From Ammonifex thiophilus (GTDB taxonomy: Bacteria; Bacillota; Desulfotomaculia; Desulfotomaculales; Ammonificaceae): a DNA stretch of 64,000 nt. The stretch spans positions 1 through 64,000 of the forward strand of contig NZ_QSLN01000003.1 of the NCBI RefSeq assembly GCF_003368535.1. The letters run 5' to 3'. A program made the position numbers and the translations under genes. Under the pieces are notes generated by a model. That model was not told the DNA's origin. It saw nothing but the letters and a program-made list of their open reading frames with translations, and did not search any database. How positions within the stretch are numbered: position 1 is the first letter of the stretch; the number at the start of each line of letters is the position of its first letter. Shown piece after piece: positions 14,990 to 21,834 of this stretch.

Positions 14990-16225
14990 TCAGGCCCCCC
15001 CGCGCTTTAAAAGCCGCAGGAGCCAGGCGAGGAGTTTCGCCACAACCCCCGGACGGCCCTTGATCTCCACGGTTTCGGTGATCGTTACCGTCCGCGTGAT
15101 CCGGACCGTCAGGAAGGTCTCTTCCGAAACCTCGCCGAGGGCTACGCAGGCGTCGTCTATGCCCTTGCCCAGTTCCGGCGGCCAGGTAGCCTTCTTTAGC
15201 TCCAGCCCCGCGTCCCGGAGGACGGCGGCCAGGCCCTCCACCGCCCTCGCCACCCCCTCGTTGGTGGCCTGGTCGATGTCAAACGCCAGGATCACCTCCC
15301 GGGGACGCAGGGTTTTCACGACCTCCACTGCGTCCCGCCAGACGGAGACGCCGGGGGCGGCCACGAACCTCACTCCCAGGTACTCCGCCGCGATGTCGGC
15401 CTTCAGCGGCCCTTCTGTGACCCACAGCCGACGTCGGGGGAAGTTCTGGGATGTCGGCGTGGCGACGTGGGCCACGGTCCTGGCCCCAACACCGAAAGGC
15501 TTTCCCGCGCTGGAAAACCAGATGTACTTGCCGCCGTTCCTTGGCTCGTCCAGACGGACCTGCAGCCCCTGGATCTTGCCGTTCACGTCCCGCACCGGGA
15601 TCAGGAAGCCCCGGCAGGTAGAGAAAGTCCAGGAACTGGCGTCCCGGTAGAAGCCGGGAATGCCCGCTAGGTCGTGGTTCTTAGCTAACTTGCCGGCTAC
15701 CTGCCGGGCCTCCTGGGGAGAAGGCAGGCTGCGGTACATGTTGTGCTTTATGGCCGCGTCGGACAGCCCCCGCTGCCTGAGATTCTCCCTGTGGCAACGG
15801 GAAAGCTCAAGGTTCTCAAGAAGCTCCTGGTAGACCGCGTTTAACACTTCTAAAGGTGCAACTTCCGGCTCTGTCGCTTGCTTTTCTTTCTGGGGCCTGG
15901 AAGCCGGTGCGGGAGCGGGAGTCCAGCCGTAGCGGTAGTCTGCCACGAGCTTCCTGGCGGCCTCCGGAAGGCTTAACTTCTCCAGCTTGGCCACCAGGTC
16001 TATGACGTCGCCGTACTCTCCGCAGCCGAAGCACTTCCACTTCCACCTTCCACGCCCGTCCCGGTAGACGGTGAAAGAAGGAGTCTTCTCATGGTGCAGG
16101 GGGCAGAGACCAAACAGGTTCTTGCCCACCTGCTTAAGTTCTACGCTGTATGCCCTGGCAACTTCCGGCAGCGGCACTTCCCGGGCAAGTTCAAAAATGT
16201 CAATCTCGGACTTTAGTTTCGCCAT
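14990..16225 (-). CDS. DNA primase-like protein with CHC2 zinc finger, 411 aa
   Basis: Residues ~38-85 are the CHC2 zinc finger (CPLHHEKTPSFTV, then WKCFGCGEYGDVIDLV). Residues ~160-360 contain the primase catalytic fold: GFLIPVRDVNGKIQGLQVR, then LWVTEGPLKADIAAEYLG (Toprim Glu) and VILAFDIDQATN (Toprim DxD). This architecture matches plasmid and phage primases with a Toprim/DUF3854-like domain and no helicase. It should synthesise primers for the element, working with the SSB and helicase loader. Confidence 0.85.
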   Translation of the reverse strand: MAKLKSEIDIFELAREVPLPEVARAYSVELKQVGKNLFGLCPLHHEKTPSFTVYRDGRGRWKWKCFGCGEYGDVIDLVAKLEKLSLPEAARKLVADYRYGWTPAPAPASRPQKEKQATEPEVAPLEVLNAVYQELLENLELSRCHRENLRQRGLSDAAIKHNMYRSLPSPQEARQVAGKLAKNHDLAGIPGFYRDASSWTFSTCRGFLIPVRDVNGKIQGLQVRLDEPRNGGKYIWFSSAGKPFGVGARTVAHVATPTSQNFPRRRLWVTEGPLKADIAAEYLGVRFVAAPGVSVWRDAVEVVKTLRPREVILAFDIDQATNEGVARAVEGLAAVLRDAGLELKKATWPPELGKGIDDACVALGEVSEETFLTVRITRTVTITETVEIKGRPGVVAKLLAWLLRLLKRGGA

Positions 16226-16229
16226 CCGT

Positions 16230-16499
16230 TCACCCCCGTGCGTGGTTTTTGTAGTGGGGCTGGGGTCTGCCTAAAGGCCCCGGCCCGGGAATAGCCTCCA
16301 GATCCTGAACTTTGTAAACCACGCACAAGGGCTCATTCTTCCGGCGGACCAGCCGGGCGTCTATGCCCCTGGCCCGCAGCTCCTCCGCTCTCTTTCTGGC
16401 CCAGGCGTTCTCCCAGGCCCAGGGGTTCTCCTGTCTCCTGGGCTTCCGGTAGTAGCAGCGCAACTCCTGGGGAACACCAAGGATCTCACGGACCAGCAT
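16230..16499 (-). CDS. Hypothetical protein, 89 aa
   Basis: ATG at 16499 follows AAAGGAGGAGGT. The sequence is basic with a Trp-rich segment (ENPWAWENAWARKRAEELRA) and a beta strand pair (DARLVRRKNEPLCVVYKV). The stop lies 4 bp before the primase start region, so it is in the primase operon. Function unknown. Confidence 0.6.
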   Translation of the reverse strand: MLVREILGVPQELRCYYRKPRRQENPWAWENAWARKRAEELRARGIDARLVRRKNEPLCVVYKVQDLEAIPGPGPLGRPQPHYKNHARG

Positions 16500-16601
16500 A
16501 CCTCCTCCTTTCCCCGCAGGCACTCCCGGGCCGGGGCGGCCCAGAAAGTGGTCCTGCGGCCGCCCCTCTTTTCCCCCGGGGGCACGGGGAAGTTTCTGCT
16601 G

Positions 16602-16655
16602 TTCCCGCGCTTGGACGCGGGCAGATGCTCTTTTCCCTGCCGGATGAGCAGGGCA
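16602..16655 (-). promoter_or_regulatory. Two-hairpin leader, copy 1
   Basis: On the minus strand hairpin 1 (GCAGGG/CCCTGC arms at 16635-16653) is followed by a short A-rich linker ending CATCT and hairpin 2 (CCCGCG/CGCGGG at 16604-16621). The same arrangement with near-identical bases occurs at 18171-18226 and 18732-18780. Confidence 0.5.
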
Positions 16656-16679
16656 AAAGTGGGTTCCGAAAATAAGAAA

Positions 16680-16705
16680 GCCCGGTGTCCATGAAGACAC
16701 CGGGC
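16680..16705 (-). terminator. Terminator after the annealing-protein-like gene
   Basis: A 10-bp stem GCCCGGTGTC/GACACCGGGC with a 6-nt loop, followed on the minus strand by TTTCTTATTTT. Confidence 0.85.
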
Positions 16706-16717
16706 AGGTCTGGAAGC

Positions 16718-17602
16718 CTAAGAAAGCAGGCTGTCCAGGTCCATTTCGTCTTCCGCAACCTGGAGTTCCATCTCTTCTACCTTGATCCAGTTACCCTTCC
16801 GTAGCCCCGCCACCCTGTAGGTGACTTCGGGGACCGCGTGCTCTACTATGCTTCCCAGTAGATTGACTTTCTCTCCGTCGCGCGTGGCCGCCTTGGCCGT
16901 CCAGCCCTTCTCCGTCTGGGAGGGAGCGGAGAGTATCACCACTTCACCTTCCCAGGGCTGGGCTTCAGGCCGGGCTTCCTTCTCTCCAGCAGGTGCAGTC
17001 TTATCCTGAGAAGGTTTTTCCTCAACCCTGGCTCCGTTCACAGCAGCCCTGGCTTCCTCGACCTCCTGGGCGCTGGCGGGGCCGGTGCCGATGAGCCCGA
17101 TGCCCGCCTGGGCGATGGCCCGGCCCAGGGCAGAGGTCTTGGCTACTTCCAGCGGGTTGGTGCCGGAAGCACCGCTTCCGCCCCAGTAGATGCGGGACTC
17201 GCCCTCCAGGGTGCCGAAAATCTCCGACTTGATCGTGACGATCAGCGGCACGTCTTCCGGAGGCCTTTTCCCCGTCTTCAGCATGTAGCGGGCAAGTTCC
17301 CGCACATTGCTCTTTACGTGAAACTTCTTCCCCGCTTCACGGTGCAGGTCCGCAAACCACTGCAGCCGCCCTTCCACCGTGAAGTAAGGCACCTGGACCT
17401 TTAAATAAGTCTTGCCTCCGCGCGTGTAGACCCCCAGCTTCCTGAGTTCATCGTCCAGCTTTGCCTCGAAGCCCGCTACGACCTCGGACTGATCCAACAG
17501 GGTGATGAAAGCATGATACTGCTGGGGTATCCGCCTGTAAGCCTCGCGCACTACTTCCTCTCTCTTTTGCAAGATTCCCTTCACTTTCGTCTTTAAGTCC
17601 AT
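16718..17602 (-). CDS. Probable single-strand annealing or DNA-repair protein, 294 aa
   Basis: ATG at 17602 follows AAGGAGGGAG. The central part (YFTVEGRLQWFADLHREAGK, then GTNPLEVAKTSALGRAIAQA and GIG) has the 'ethnic-signature' helix common to ERF/Rad52/Sak-like annealing proteins (TxALGRALAxAGxG). The N-terminus is helical, and residues ~190-230 form a disordered linker before a small C-terminal beta domain. Being upstream of the primase and near SSB fits recombination-dependent replication. The family call is moderate. Confidence 0.5.
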   Translation of the reverse strand: MDLKTKVKGILQKREEVVREAYRRIPQQYHAFITLLDQSEVVAGFEAKLDDELRKLGVYTRGGKTYLKVQVPYFTVEGRLQWFADLHREAGKKFHVKSNVRELARYMLKTGKRPPEDVPLIVTIKSEIFGTLEGESRIYWGGSGASGTNPLEVAKTSALGRAIAQAGIGLIGTGPASAQEVEEARAAVNGARVEEKPSQDKTAPAGEKEARPEAQPWEGEVVILSAPSQTEKGWTAKAATRDGEKVNLLGSIVEHAVPEVTYRVAGLRKGNWIKVEEMELQVAEDEMDLDSLLS

Positions 17603-17632
17603 CGCAACTCCCTCCTTAAGCAGTTTTAAAGA

Positions 17633-17667
17633 CAGGAGGGCAAAAAGAAAGAAAACCTGCCCTCCTG
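17633..17667. terminator. Inverted repeat between zinc-ribbon and annealing-like genes
   Basis: Perfect 10-bp arms CAGGAGGGCA/TGCCCTCCTG with a 15-nt loop that is T-rich on the minus strand. A terminator or leader structure. Confidence 0.55.
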
Positions 17668-17678
17668 GAACGTGCCTC

Positions 17679-17864
17679 CTACCAGGGAAGATCCCCGGTG
17701 GTGCCGCAGTCCAGGCAGACGGCGAGATCCCCGTCCGGGCCGCGGACCTCGGGCCTCAGGCCGCCGCAGTTCCTGCACTCCCCAACGGCCACGCGAACCT
17801 CGACTTCGCAGTCGCAGTCCAGGGGAGCGTACTCCTCTCGGCCTGCCCGACCTCCAGGGTGCAT
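17679..17864 (-). CDS. Zinc-ribbon fragment, 61 codons, overlapping the clamp gene
   Basis: The frame reads CDCEVEVRVAVGECRNCGG, then CLDCGTTGDLPW: two CxxC pairs of a zinc ribbon ending just before an inverted repeat. The ATG at 17864 has no good ribosome site. The frame overlaps the end of the clamp-domain gene by 109 bp in another register, so a programmed or accidental frameshift could fuse clamp domain and ribbon. Otherwise it is an independent small protein. Confidence 0.5.
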   Translation of the reverse strand: MHPGGRAGREEYAPLDCDCEVEVRVAVGECRNCGGLRPEVRGPDGDLAVCLDCGTTGDLPW

Positions 17865-18142
17865 TCCGGCAGGCGGCGCACCAGGTCGAAGGTCTCCCTG
17901 GCCGGGAGCCAGAGCTCCCCTTCTCCCTCCAGGCGGGCCCGGAGGCCCGCCACCACCTGCGCGTCCAGGTCGGTGGCGGTGACCACGGGACTTTCGCCTT
18001 CCTGGAACCTCCCGCGCACCAGCACCCCGCCGAGCTGCGATATGGTGGGTTTAGAGGGCACGCACCGCAGGCAGACGCTCAACGCCCTCTCCAGGTCCCC
18101 CTTCTCCACCACCAAGCGCAGTCCCGTCTTGACGGCTTCCAT
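17756..18142 (-). CDS. Truncated sliding clamp (DnaN domain I only), 128 aa
   Basis: ATG at 18142 follows AAGGGAGGAG. Residues 7-100 align with the first domain of the beta clamp: LRLVVEKGDLERALSVCLRC, VVTATDLDAQVVAGL, then ELWLPARETFDLVRRLPECT and LEV, matching the usual 'F.I.K..L..AL', 'L..TDLE' and 'LPAK.F.DIVRKLP' patterns. A full clamp has three such domains (~366 aa); here coding ends at about residue 100, and the tail is out-of-frame-looking. It may poison or redirect host clamp partners, or it may be a decayed remnant. It has a proper start and leader, which favours expression. Confidence 0.65.
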   Translation of the reverse strand: MEAVKTGLRLVVEKGDLERALSVCLRCVPSKPTISQLGGVLVRGRFQEGESPVVTATDLDAQVVAGLRARLEGEGELWLPARETFDLVRRLPECTLEVGQAERSTLPWTATAKSRFAWPLGSAGTAAA

Positions 18143-18170
18143 GCTTTACCACTCCTCCCTTCGAGTTTTT

Positions 18171-18226
18171 TCCCGCGCATTCCCGCGCGGGCAGATGTGT
18201 TATCTCCCTGCCATGTTCAGCAGGGC
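18171..18226 (-). promoter_or_regulatory. Two-hairpin leader, copy 2
   Basis: Hairpin 1 arms at 18206-18211/18220-18225 (CCCTGC/GCAGGG), an A-rich linker ending ACATCT, hairpin 2 arms at 18172-18178/18185-18191 (CCCGCGC/GCGCGGG), then the ribosome site of the clamp gene. Confidence 0.5.
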
Positions 18227-18255
18227 AGCAAAGTTTTGGCTCCAAAAAAATAGAA

Positions 18256-18283
18256 GGCCCGGCGTCCGGAAAGACACCGGGCC
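18256..18283 (-). terminator. Terminator after ssb
   Basis: Stem GGCCCGG-type arms at 18256-18262 and 18277-18283, followed on the minus strand by TTCTATTTTTTT. Confidence 0.85.
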
Positions 18284-18294
18284 AGCGAGGAAGC

Positions 18295-18711
18295 TTAAAA
18301 CGGTATGTCGTCCAGATCCAGGTCTCCCGCCATTACGATGTCTTCATCTTTCAGTTCTTCAGGCTCCTTTCCCGGCTCCGCTTCTCCTTCGGCCTTCCGC
18401 CCGGTGGGCAGGAACCTCACCCGGCTCACCACGACCTTGAGAGAACGACGGCGGTTGCCATCTTTATCCTCCCAGGTCTCGATGTGCAGGCTCCCCACCA
18501 CGGCCACCGGGTCTCCCTTCCTGCAGTACTTGTAGACGTTCTCCGCCTGCTCCCGCCACACCTCGATGTCGATGAAGTCTACTTTCTTCTCTTCCCCGTT
18601 GCGCTTCGGCCGTTCGACCGCCAGCGTGAAGTGGCACACGGACACGTCCCCGGCCTTGCGCAGCTCCGGGTTCTGCGTTAACCGTCCGATCAGGATGACG
18701 ACGTTCAGCAT
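18295..18711 (-). CDS. ssb: Single-stranded DNA-binding protein, 138 aa
   Basis: ATG at 18711 follows AAAAGGAGGAGGG. The protein starts MLNVVILIGRLTQNPELR and contains the OB-fold strands HFTLAVERP, VDFIDIEVWREQAENV and VVGSLHIETWEDKDGN. The tail ends DLDLDDIPF, the acidic tip that binds replication and repair partners. The length is slightly short for a bacterial SSB. This is an element-encoded SSB coating single strands for the primase and annealing protein. Confidence 0.93.
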   Translation of the reverse strand: MLNVVILIGRLTQNPELRKAGDVSVCHFTLAVERPKRNGEEKKVDFIDIEVWREQAENVYKYCRKGDPVAVVGSLHIETWEDKDGNRRRSLKVVVSRVRFLPTGRKAEGEAEPGKEPEELKDEDIVMAGDLDLDDIPF

Positions 18712-18731
18712 GGAATACCCTCCTCCTTTTG

Positions 18732-18780
18732 TCCCGCCGGACACGGCGGGAAGATTTTTTACTCCCTGCTTTCGCAGGGC
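18732..18780 (-). promoter_or_regulatory. Two-hairpin leader, copy 3, upstream of ssb
   Basis: Hairpin 1 arms 18764-18769/18774-18779 (CCCTGC/GCAGGG with a GAAA loop on the minus strand), an A-rich linker ending AAATCT, and hairpin 2 arms 18733-18738/18745-18750 (CCCGCC/GGCGGG), directly followed by the ssb ribosome site. Confidence 0.5.
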
Positions 18781-18816
18781 AAATCTTTCGGCCTTTCGGC
18801 CCCCCGGAAATAGAAA

Positions 18817-18843
18817 GGCCGGGCAGAGTCTTTCCGCCCGGCC
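18817..18843 (-). terminator. Terminator upstream of ssb
   Basis: Stem GGCCGGGC/GCCCGGCC with an 11-nt loop, followed on the minus strand by TTTCTATTTCC. It ends the gene at 18855. Confidence 0.8.
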
Positions 18844-18854
18844 ATTTTGCTTTC

Positions 18855-19553
18855 CTACTTCGCCGCCGCTTCATCGGCCACCCCGGTCTCGGCCCTGACC
18901 CCGAAGGGGTGAGCCGTGTCCTTCCTCCCGTCCGGCAGGTAGAGCTCCAGCCTCGTCAGGGCGAAGAGCTTTCCTTCCAGGGCCAGGCGGTAAAGCCCGA
19001 AGCCCTGAAAGACCCGCCACGGGAGCCGGTTTACCACGAAGACCGCAGGCACTTTCCTCTCCTTCAGGTCTTCTTCTACAGCTGGCAGCAGGGTCTCCGT
19101 CCCGAAGGACACGGGCACGAGGTAGACGCAGTACTCCTTCCCGTCCCTGCCCGGGTAGCCCAGCTCCCAGGCGGGGAAGGGGAAGAGGCCGGGCGGCACG
19201 GGCCGGAGGTTTGCTTGCCGAAGGGCGAGCTTCGCCAGCACGAAAAACTGCGCCGCCGCCAGGCTTTCCGCCGCGTGCTCCGGGACCTGTTTTGCGAAGC
19301 AGGCGGTGAACTCCTGCCCACCTGCTTCCACCTTGCAGGTCCCCAGAACGCCGCAGCGGATAAGCTTAAGCACGCCCTTCTTCCCCTTCTTCGCCCTCGG
19401 CCACGCCTTTGCCAGGGTGTCGAACAGGGCCAGGCCGGTGGCTTCTAAAACTTCTTCCACCAGCGCCTCCCTGGGAGTCTTCTCCGCCATGTCGGCGAAG
19501 CTGTGTTTGGCCGGTGTGACATCTCTCACTTCAACCGTGCGGTCCAGAAACAT
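18855..19553 (-). CDS. Hypothetical protein, 232 aa
   Basis: ATG at 19553. Mixed alpha/beta protein with segments ATGLALFDTLAKAWPRAKKG, CYLVPVSF-like strands (KEYCVYLVPVSFGTETLLPA) and RVFQGFGLYRLALEGKLFAL. No motif recognised. The 5' end lies just beyond the 3' hairpin of the IscB element, so the original upstream sequence may have been displaced by that insertion. Confidence 0.6.
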   Translation of the reverse strand: MFLDRTVEVRDVTPAKHSFADMAEKTPREALVEEVLEATGLALFDTLAKAWPRAKKGKKGVLKLIRCGVLGTCKVEAGGQEFTACFAKQVPEHAAESLAAAQFFVLAKLALRQANLRPVPPGLFPFPAWELGYPGRDGKEYCVYLVPVSFGTETLLPAVEEDLKERKVPAVFVVNRLPWRVFQGFGLYRLALEGKLFALTRLELYLPDGRKDTAHPFGVRAETGVADEAAAK

Positions 19554-19628
19554 CCGGGTATCAGTCCCCCCTTTTTTAACTAGAGCCGCCGGGAAGTCCC
19601 CTTCCTGAAGGAAGGGGATGAAAGGCGG

Positions 19629-21026
19629 CTATTCCCACACCACTATCCCTTCGTTGCGTATCACGCGCCGGCACAAATCCGGACGAACGTAAGGCTTCCC
19701 CACGATCTCCTTAAGCTGGGGAGAATACAGATACTCCTTCGATGTCACGCTGGTAACTACAAACCGCTTGCCGGTCGGAACGTGGACCCAAACATCGCCC
19801 CCAACGGATGGCGTGTCCCTCCTGAACGGGTTGAGTACCTTAGTCCCCGGATACACCTTGAGGTTCCTCTGCCACTCCCGGGGGAGCGGCGATATGTCAG
19901 CAAAAGAGGCCTCCTTCTGGTCCGTCTTCTTTCTCCTGTTCCTCGCCACGATTACTCCGTTTATCTTGTAGAGCCTGTCCCTCTGAGCGTGTACCCGCGC
20001 CCTGCTGTGCCTCCTGAACTTCACCAGCGTGAAACACCGCTCCCAAGAAGTGCGGAGCTCCGCGCTGCCGCAGAACGCGGCCGCCGCCGCAAGCGCGTCC
20101 TCAGCGTGACCCTTCTCCAAGCCCAGCTCCCTCCTCTTGAGGACTGCATCCGGCGCGGGTACAAAATTGATCCATGGTACCTCCCGCAGCACACCGACGA
20201 CCGCGTTCATCGTCCCAAGCTCCCGCCACTGCTTGACGCCCCCGACCGGGAGGTAGACCCTGCCGGCGTGCACGTCTTCGTGGCAACCTTTGCAGAGGCA
20301 TACCTTGTTTTCCCTGACCTCTGTGCCGCCTCTCTTCCGCGGCACGAGGTGGTGCCGGTGAAGGCCTTCCCGGGAACCGCACAAGACGCACTTTCTCTCG
20401 CTCTCAGGAACGCGGGGCGATTTCTGATAGTCGGCACCGTACACCTTGCCCCACGTCATGGCCCTGACGTCAAACACGTTGTCCTCCATAACAAACTGCA
20501 CCTGGTGCGCCGGAAAAGGGAAAAACCTGAGCAGCTTCCGATAAAGGTTCAGGTGCGTTTCCACGCCGTGCCTGAGGGTGGCGTTGCTCCTGTCTCTCGA
20601 CCTGACATCCCTGGGCACCTTGTACTTGGTCAGTACCCTGCCCTTGCGGGCGGAAAGACGCCTCTTCTTGTAGCGCGCAATGTACCTCCTGAACCTGCGG
20701 TGTGCCCTCCTCTCGCCCATCAGTCCCTTGATCTCCGGGATGCGCGTATGGAGCACGCCGCGGCAGTACACGATTAGCTCCCTGCCCCTCGGCTCGCAGA
20801 CGGCGAAGCCGATGTAGCGGTAGCCGGGGTCAAGGGCTACAACAAGCTTCCTCCCTACCGTACGCGAATAGTCGAATTCCCTATCGAGAAAAATGACCAC
20901 CGGCGGCTTGCCGGATGCACCACCGCCTACAATCCTTGCTTTACCGCGCTTCCTCAGCTTGCGGATCATGTCATACCTTCTGGTCGGATGGCCAGGTCTG
21001 CCGTTTTTATCAACAGTGAACACCAT
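19629..21026 (-). CDS. iscB: IscB RNA-guided endonuclease, 465 aa
   Basis: I use the ATG at 21026, because residues from there give the IscB N-terminus (VFTVDKNGRPGHPTRR, the RRXRR/PLMP region). It is followed by RuvC-I (LVVALDPGYRYIGFAV), an Arg-rich bridge helix (RRAHRRFRRYIARYKKRR), RuvC-II (VMEDNVFD), an HNH domain with zinc Cys pairs (CVLCGSREGLHRHHLVP, ENKVCLCKGCHEDVH) and RuvC-III (KGHAEDALAAAA). All catalytic residues appear intact, and the length is normal for IscB, the ancestor group of Cas9. The preceding 250 nt are the omega RNA. It should cut DNA matching the guide at the RNA 5' end. Confidence 0.9.
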   Translation of the reverse strand: MVFTVDKNGRPGHPTRRYDMIRKLRKRGKARIVGGGASGKPPVVIFLDREFDYSRTVGRKLVVALDPGYRYIGFAVCEPRGRELIVYCRGVLHTRIPEIKGLMGERRAHRRFRRYIARYKKRRLSARKGRVLTKYKVPRDVRSRDRSNATLRHGVETHLNLYRKLLRFFPFPAHQVQFVMEDNVFDVRAMTWGKVYGADYQKSPRVPESERKCVLCGSREGLHRHHLVPRKRGGTEVRENKVCLCKGCHEDVHAGRVYLPVGGVKQWRELGTMNAVVGVLREVPWINFVPAPDAVLKRRELGLEKGHAEDALAAAAAFCGSAELRTSWERCFTLVKFRRHSRARVHAQRDRLYKINGVIVARNRRKKTDQKEASFADISPLPREWQRNLKVYPGTKVLNPFRRDTPSVGGDVWVHVPTGKRFVVTSVTSKEYLYSPQLKEIVGKPYVRPDLCRRVIRNEGIVVWE

Positions 21027-21275
21027 CTCTGAAACCTCCCCTTGTGAGGAGCCCTGTGATCCGGGCACCAAACGGCGGTGGGTCTCCCTGAGGCATACCG
21101 TCGCACCACGCGTGAGGCCCCGGGATTGCACCGGTGTCTCCCGGGACTGGGAGTGTCGTCCCGGAACGTCAGGTTCCGCGAACGGTACACCCGCGTTCAA
21201 CTACCTCCCTGAGAGGGAAACTCACAGGCAGTACGCCCCTGCCTGCAAGCCACGTCCTTCAGGACGTGGTAGTTG
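21027..21275 (-). ncRNA. Omega RNA (HEARO) upstream of iscB
   Basis: Non-coding stretch directly 5' of iscB with a branched structure. A terminal stem (CAACTACC at 21198-21205 with GGTAGTTG at 21268-21275) encloses hairpin CCACGTCC/GGACGTGG (21250-21269) and a CAGGCAG/CTGCCTG hairpin. Several GC hairpins follow before a GGGGAGG ribosome site and the iscB ATG. HEARO RNAs are the known partners of IscB, and the guide is expected to be the ~16-20 nt just 5' of the RNA core (about 21276-21295, minus strand). Confidence 0.8.
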
Positions 21276-21834
21276 ACTTCCACTCCGGGCCAAGTGCCTC
21301 TCGAAGGCTTTGCAGGTCGGACTTCGACACCAGGAAGAACGCAGTGCCCGAACCGCGCACGGCTGGGTACCACCGAGCTACGGCTCCCGGCGGCAGGAGG
21401 CTCTTAACGCGCAGGAGATCGCCCCTCCTGGGCACGAAAACCTTCCGGGGAGAAAGCGCCTCCGGCCAGCAGGCCAGAACGTCCCGGGAAAGAAGGTCCA
21501 CAAAAACATACAGCACTCGCCTGGCGTCCTGGTTCCACATCCTCGCCGCGTCCCAAGCATCGAACTCTACTGCAAAGTTGGGGCTTCTCCCTCCCTCGCT
21601 CTTGACCCCAAGCAGAAGCGTTCCCTTTCCCGGCTTCACCGCCACCCTGTCAGGCCGGTAGCGGAGCATCTTGCTGGTGCCGTTGTGGAGACCCCGCAGG
21701 ACCCGCTGAAGTTCCGGCAACTGCTCTATGCCGTACGGAAAGACCAGGAAGCCCAGCTCCCGGAAGGCAGACTCCACCAGCCCCAGTGCGTCCTCGTCGT
21801 GTTGCCTGCTCCGTTCGTTGAAGCCCAAGCTCAA
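21259..21834 (-). CDS. Probable PD-(D/E)XK-like nuclease, 191 aa, 3' end altered by the IscB element
   Basis: The centre reads MLRYRPDRVAVKPGKGTLLL then GVKSEGG and FAVEFDAWDAARMW. The PD...xVK spacing is that of a PD-(D/E)XK fold, although the usual acidic residue before xK is Gly here. The last residues (WKSTTTS) are encoded by the omega RNA 5' end, so the natural C-terminus was replaced at insertion. It overlaps the ParB-methyltransferase gene by ATGA and may act with it, for example as a restriction or resolvase partner. That is a guess. Confidence 0.5.
   Translation of the reverse strand: MSLGFNERSRQHDEDALGLVESAFRELGFLVFPYGIEQLPELQRVLRGLHNGTSKMLRYRPDRVAVKPGKGTLLLGVKSEGGRSPNFAVEFDAWDAARMWNQDARRVLYVFVDLLSRDVLACWPEALSPRKVFVPRRGDLLRVKSLLPPGAVARWYPAVRGSGTAFFLVSKSDLQSLREALGPEWKSTTTS

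Larger units (their letters stand above)
19584..21275 (-). mobile_element. IscB element (IS200/IS605-related, no TnpA)
   Basis: The unit runs from the omega RNA 5' hairpin (about 21275) to a 3' terminal structure at 19584-19630, which has outer arms AGCCGCC/GGCGGCT and inner arms CCCCTTCC/GGAAGGGG. Both ends carry subterminal hairpins of the kind seen in IS200/IS605 relatives. No Y1 transposase is present, so movement would need one in trans. The upstream end is fused to the 3' end of the nuclease-like gene at 21259. Confidence 0.75.
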
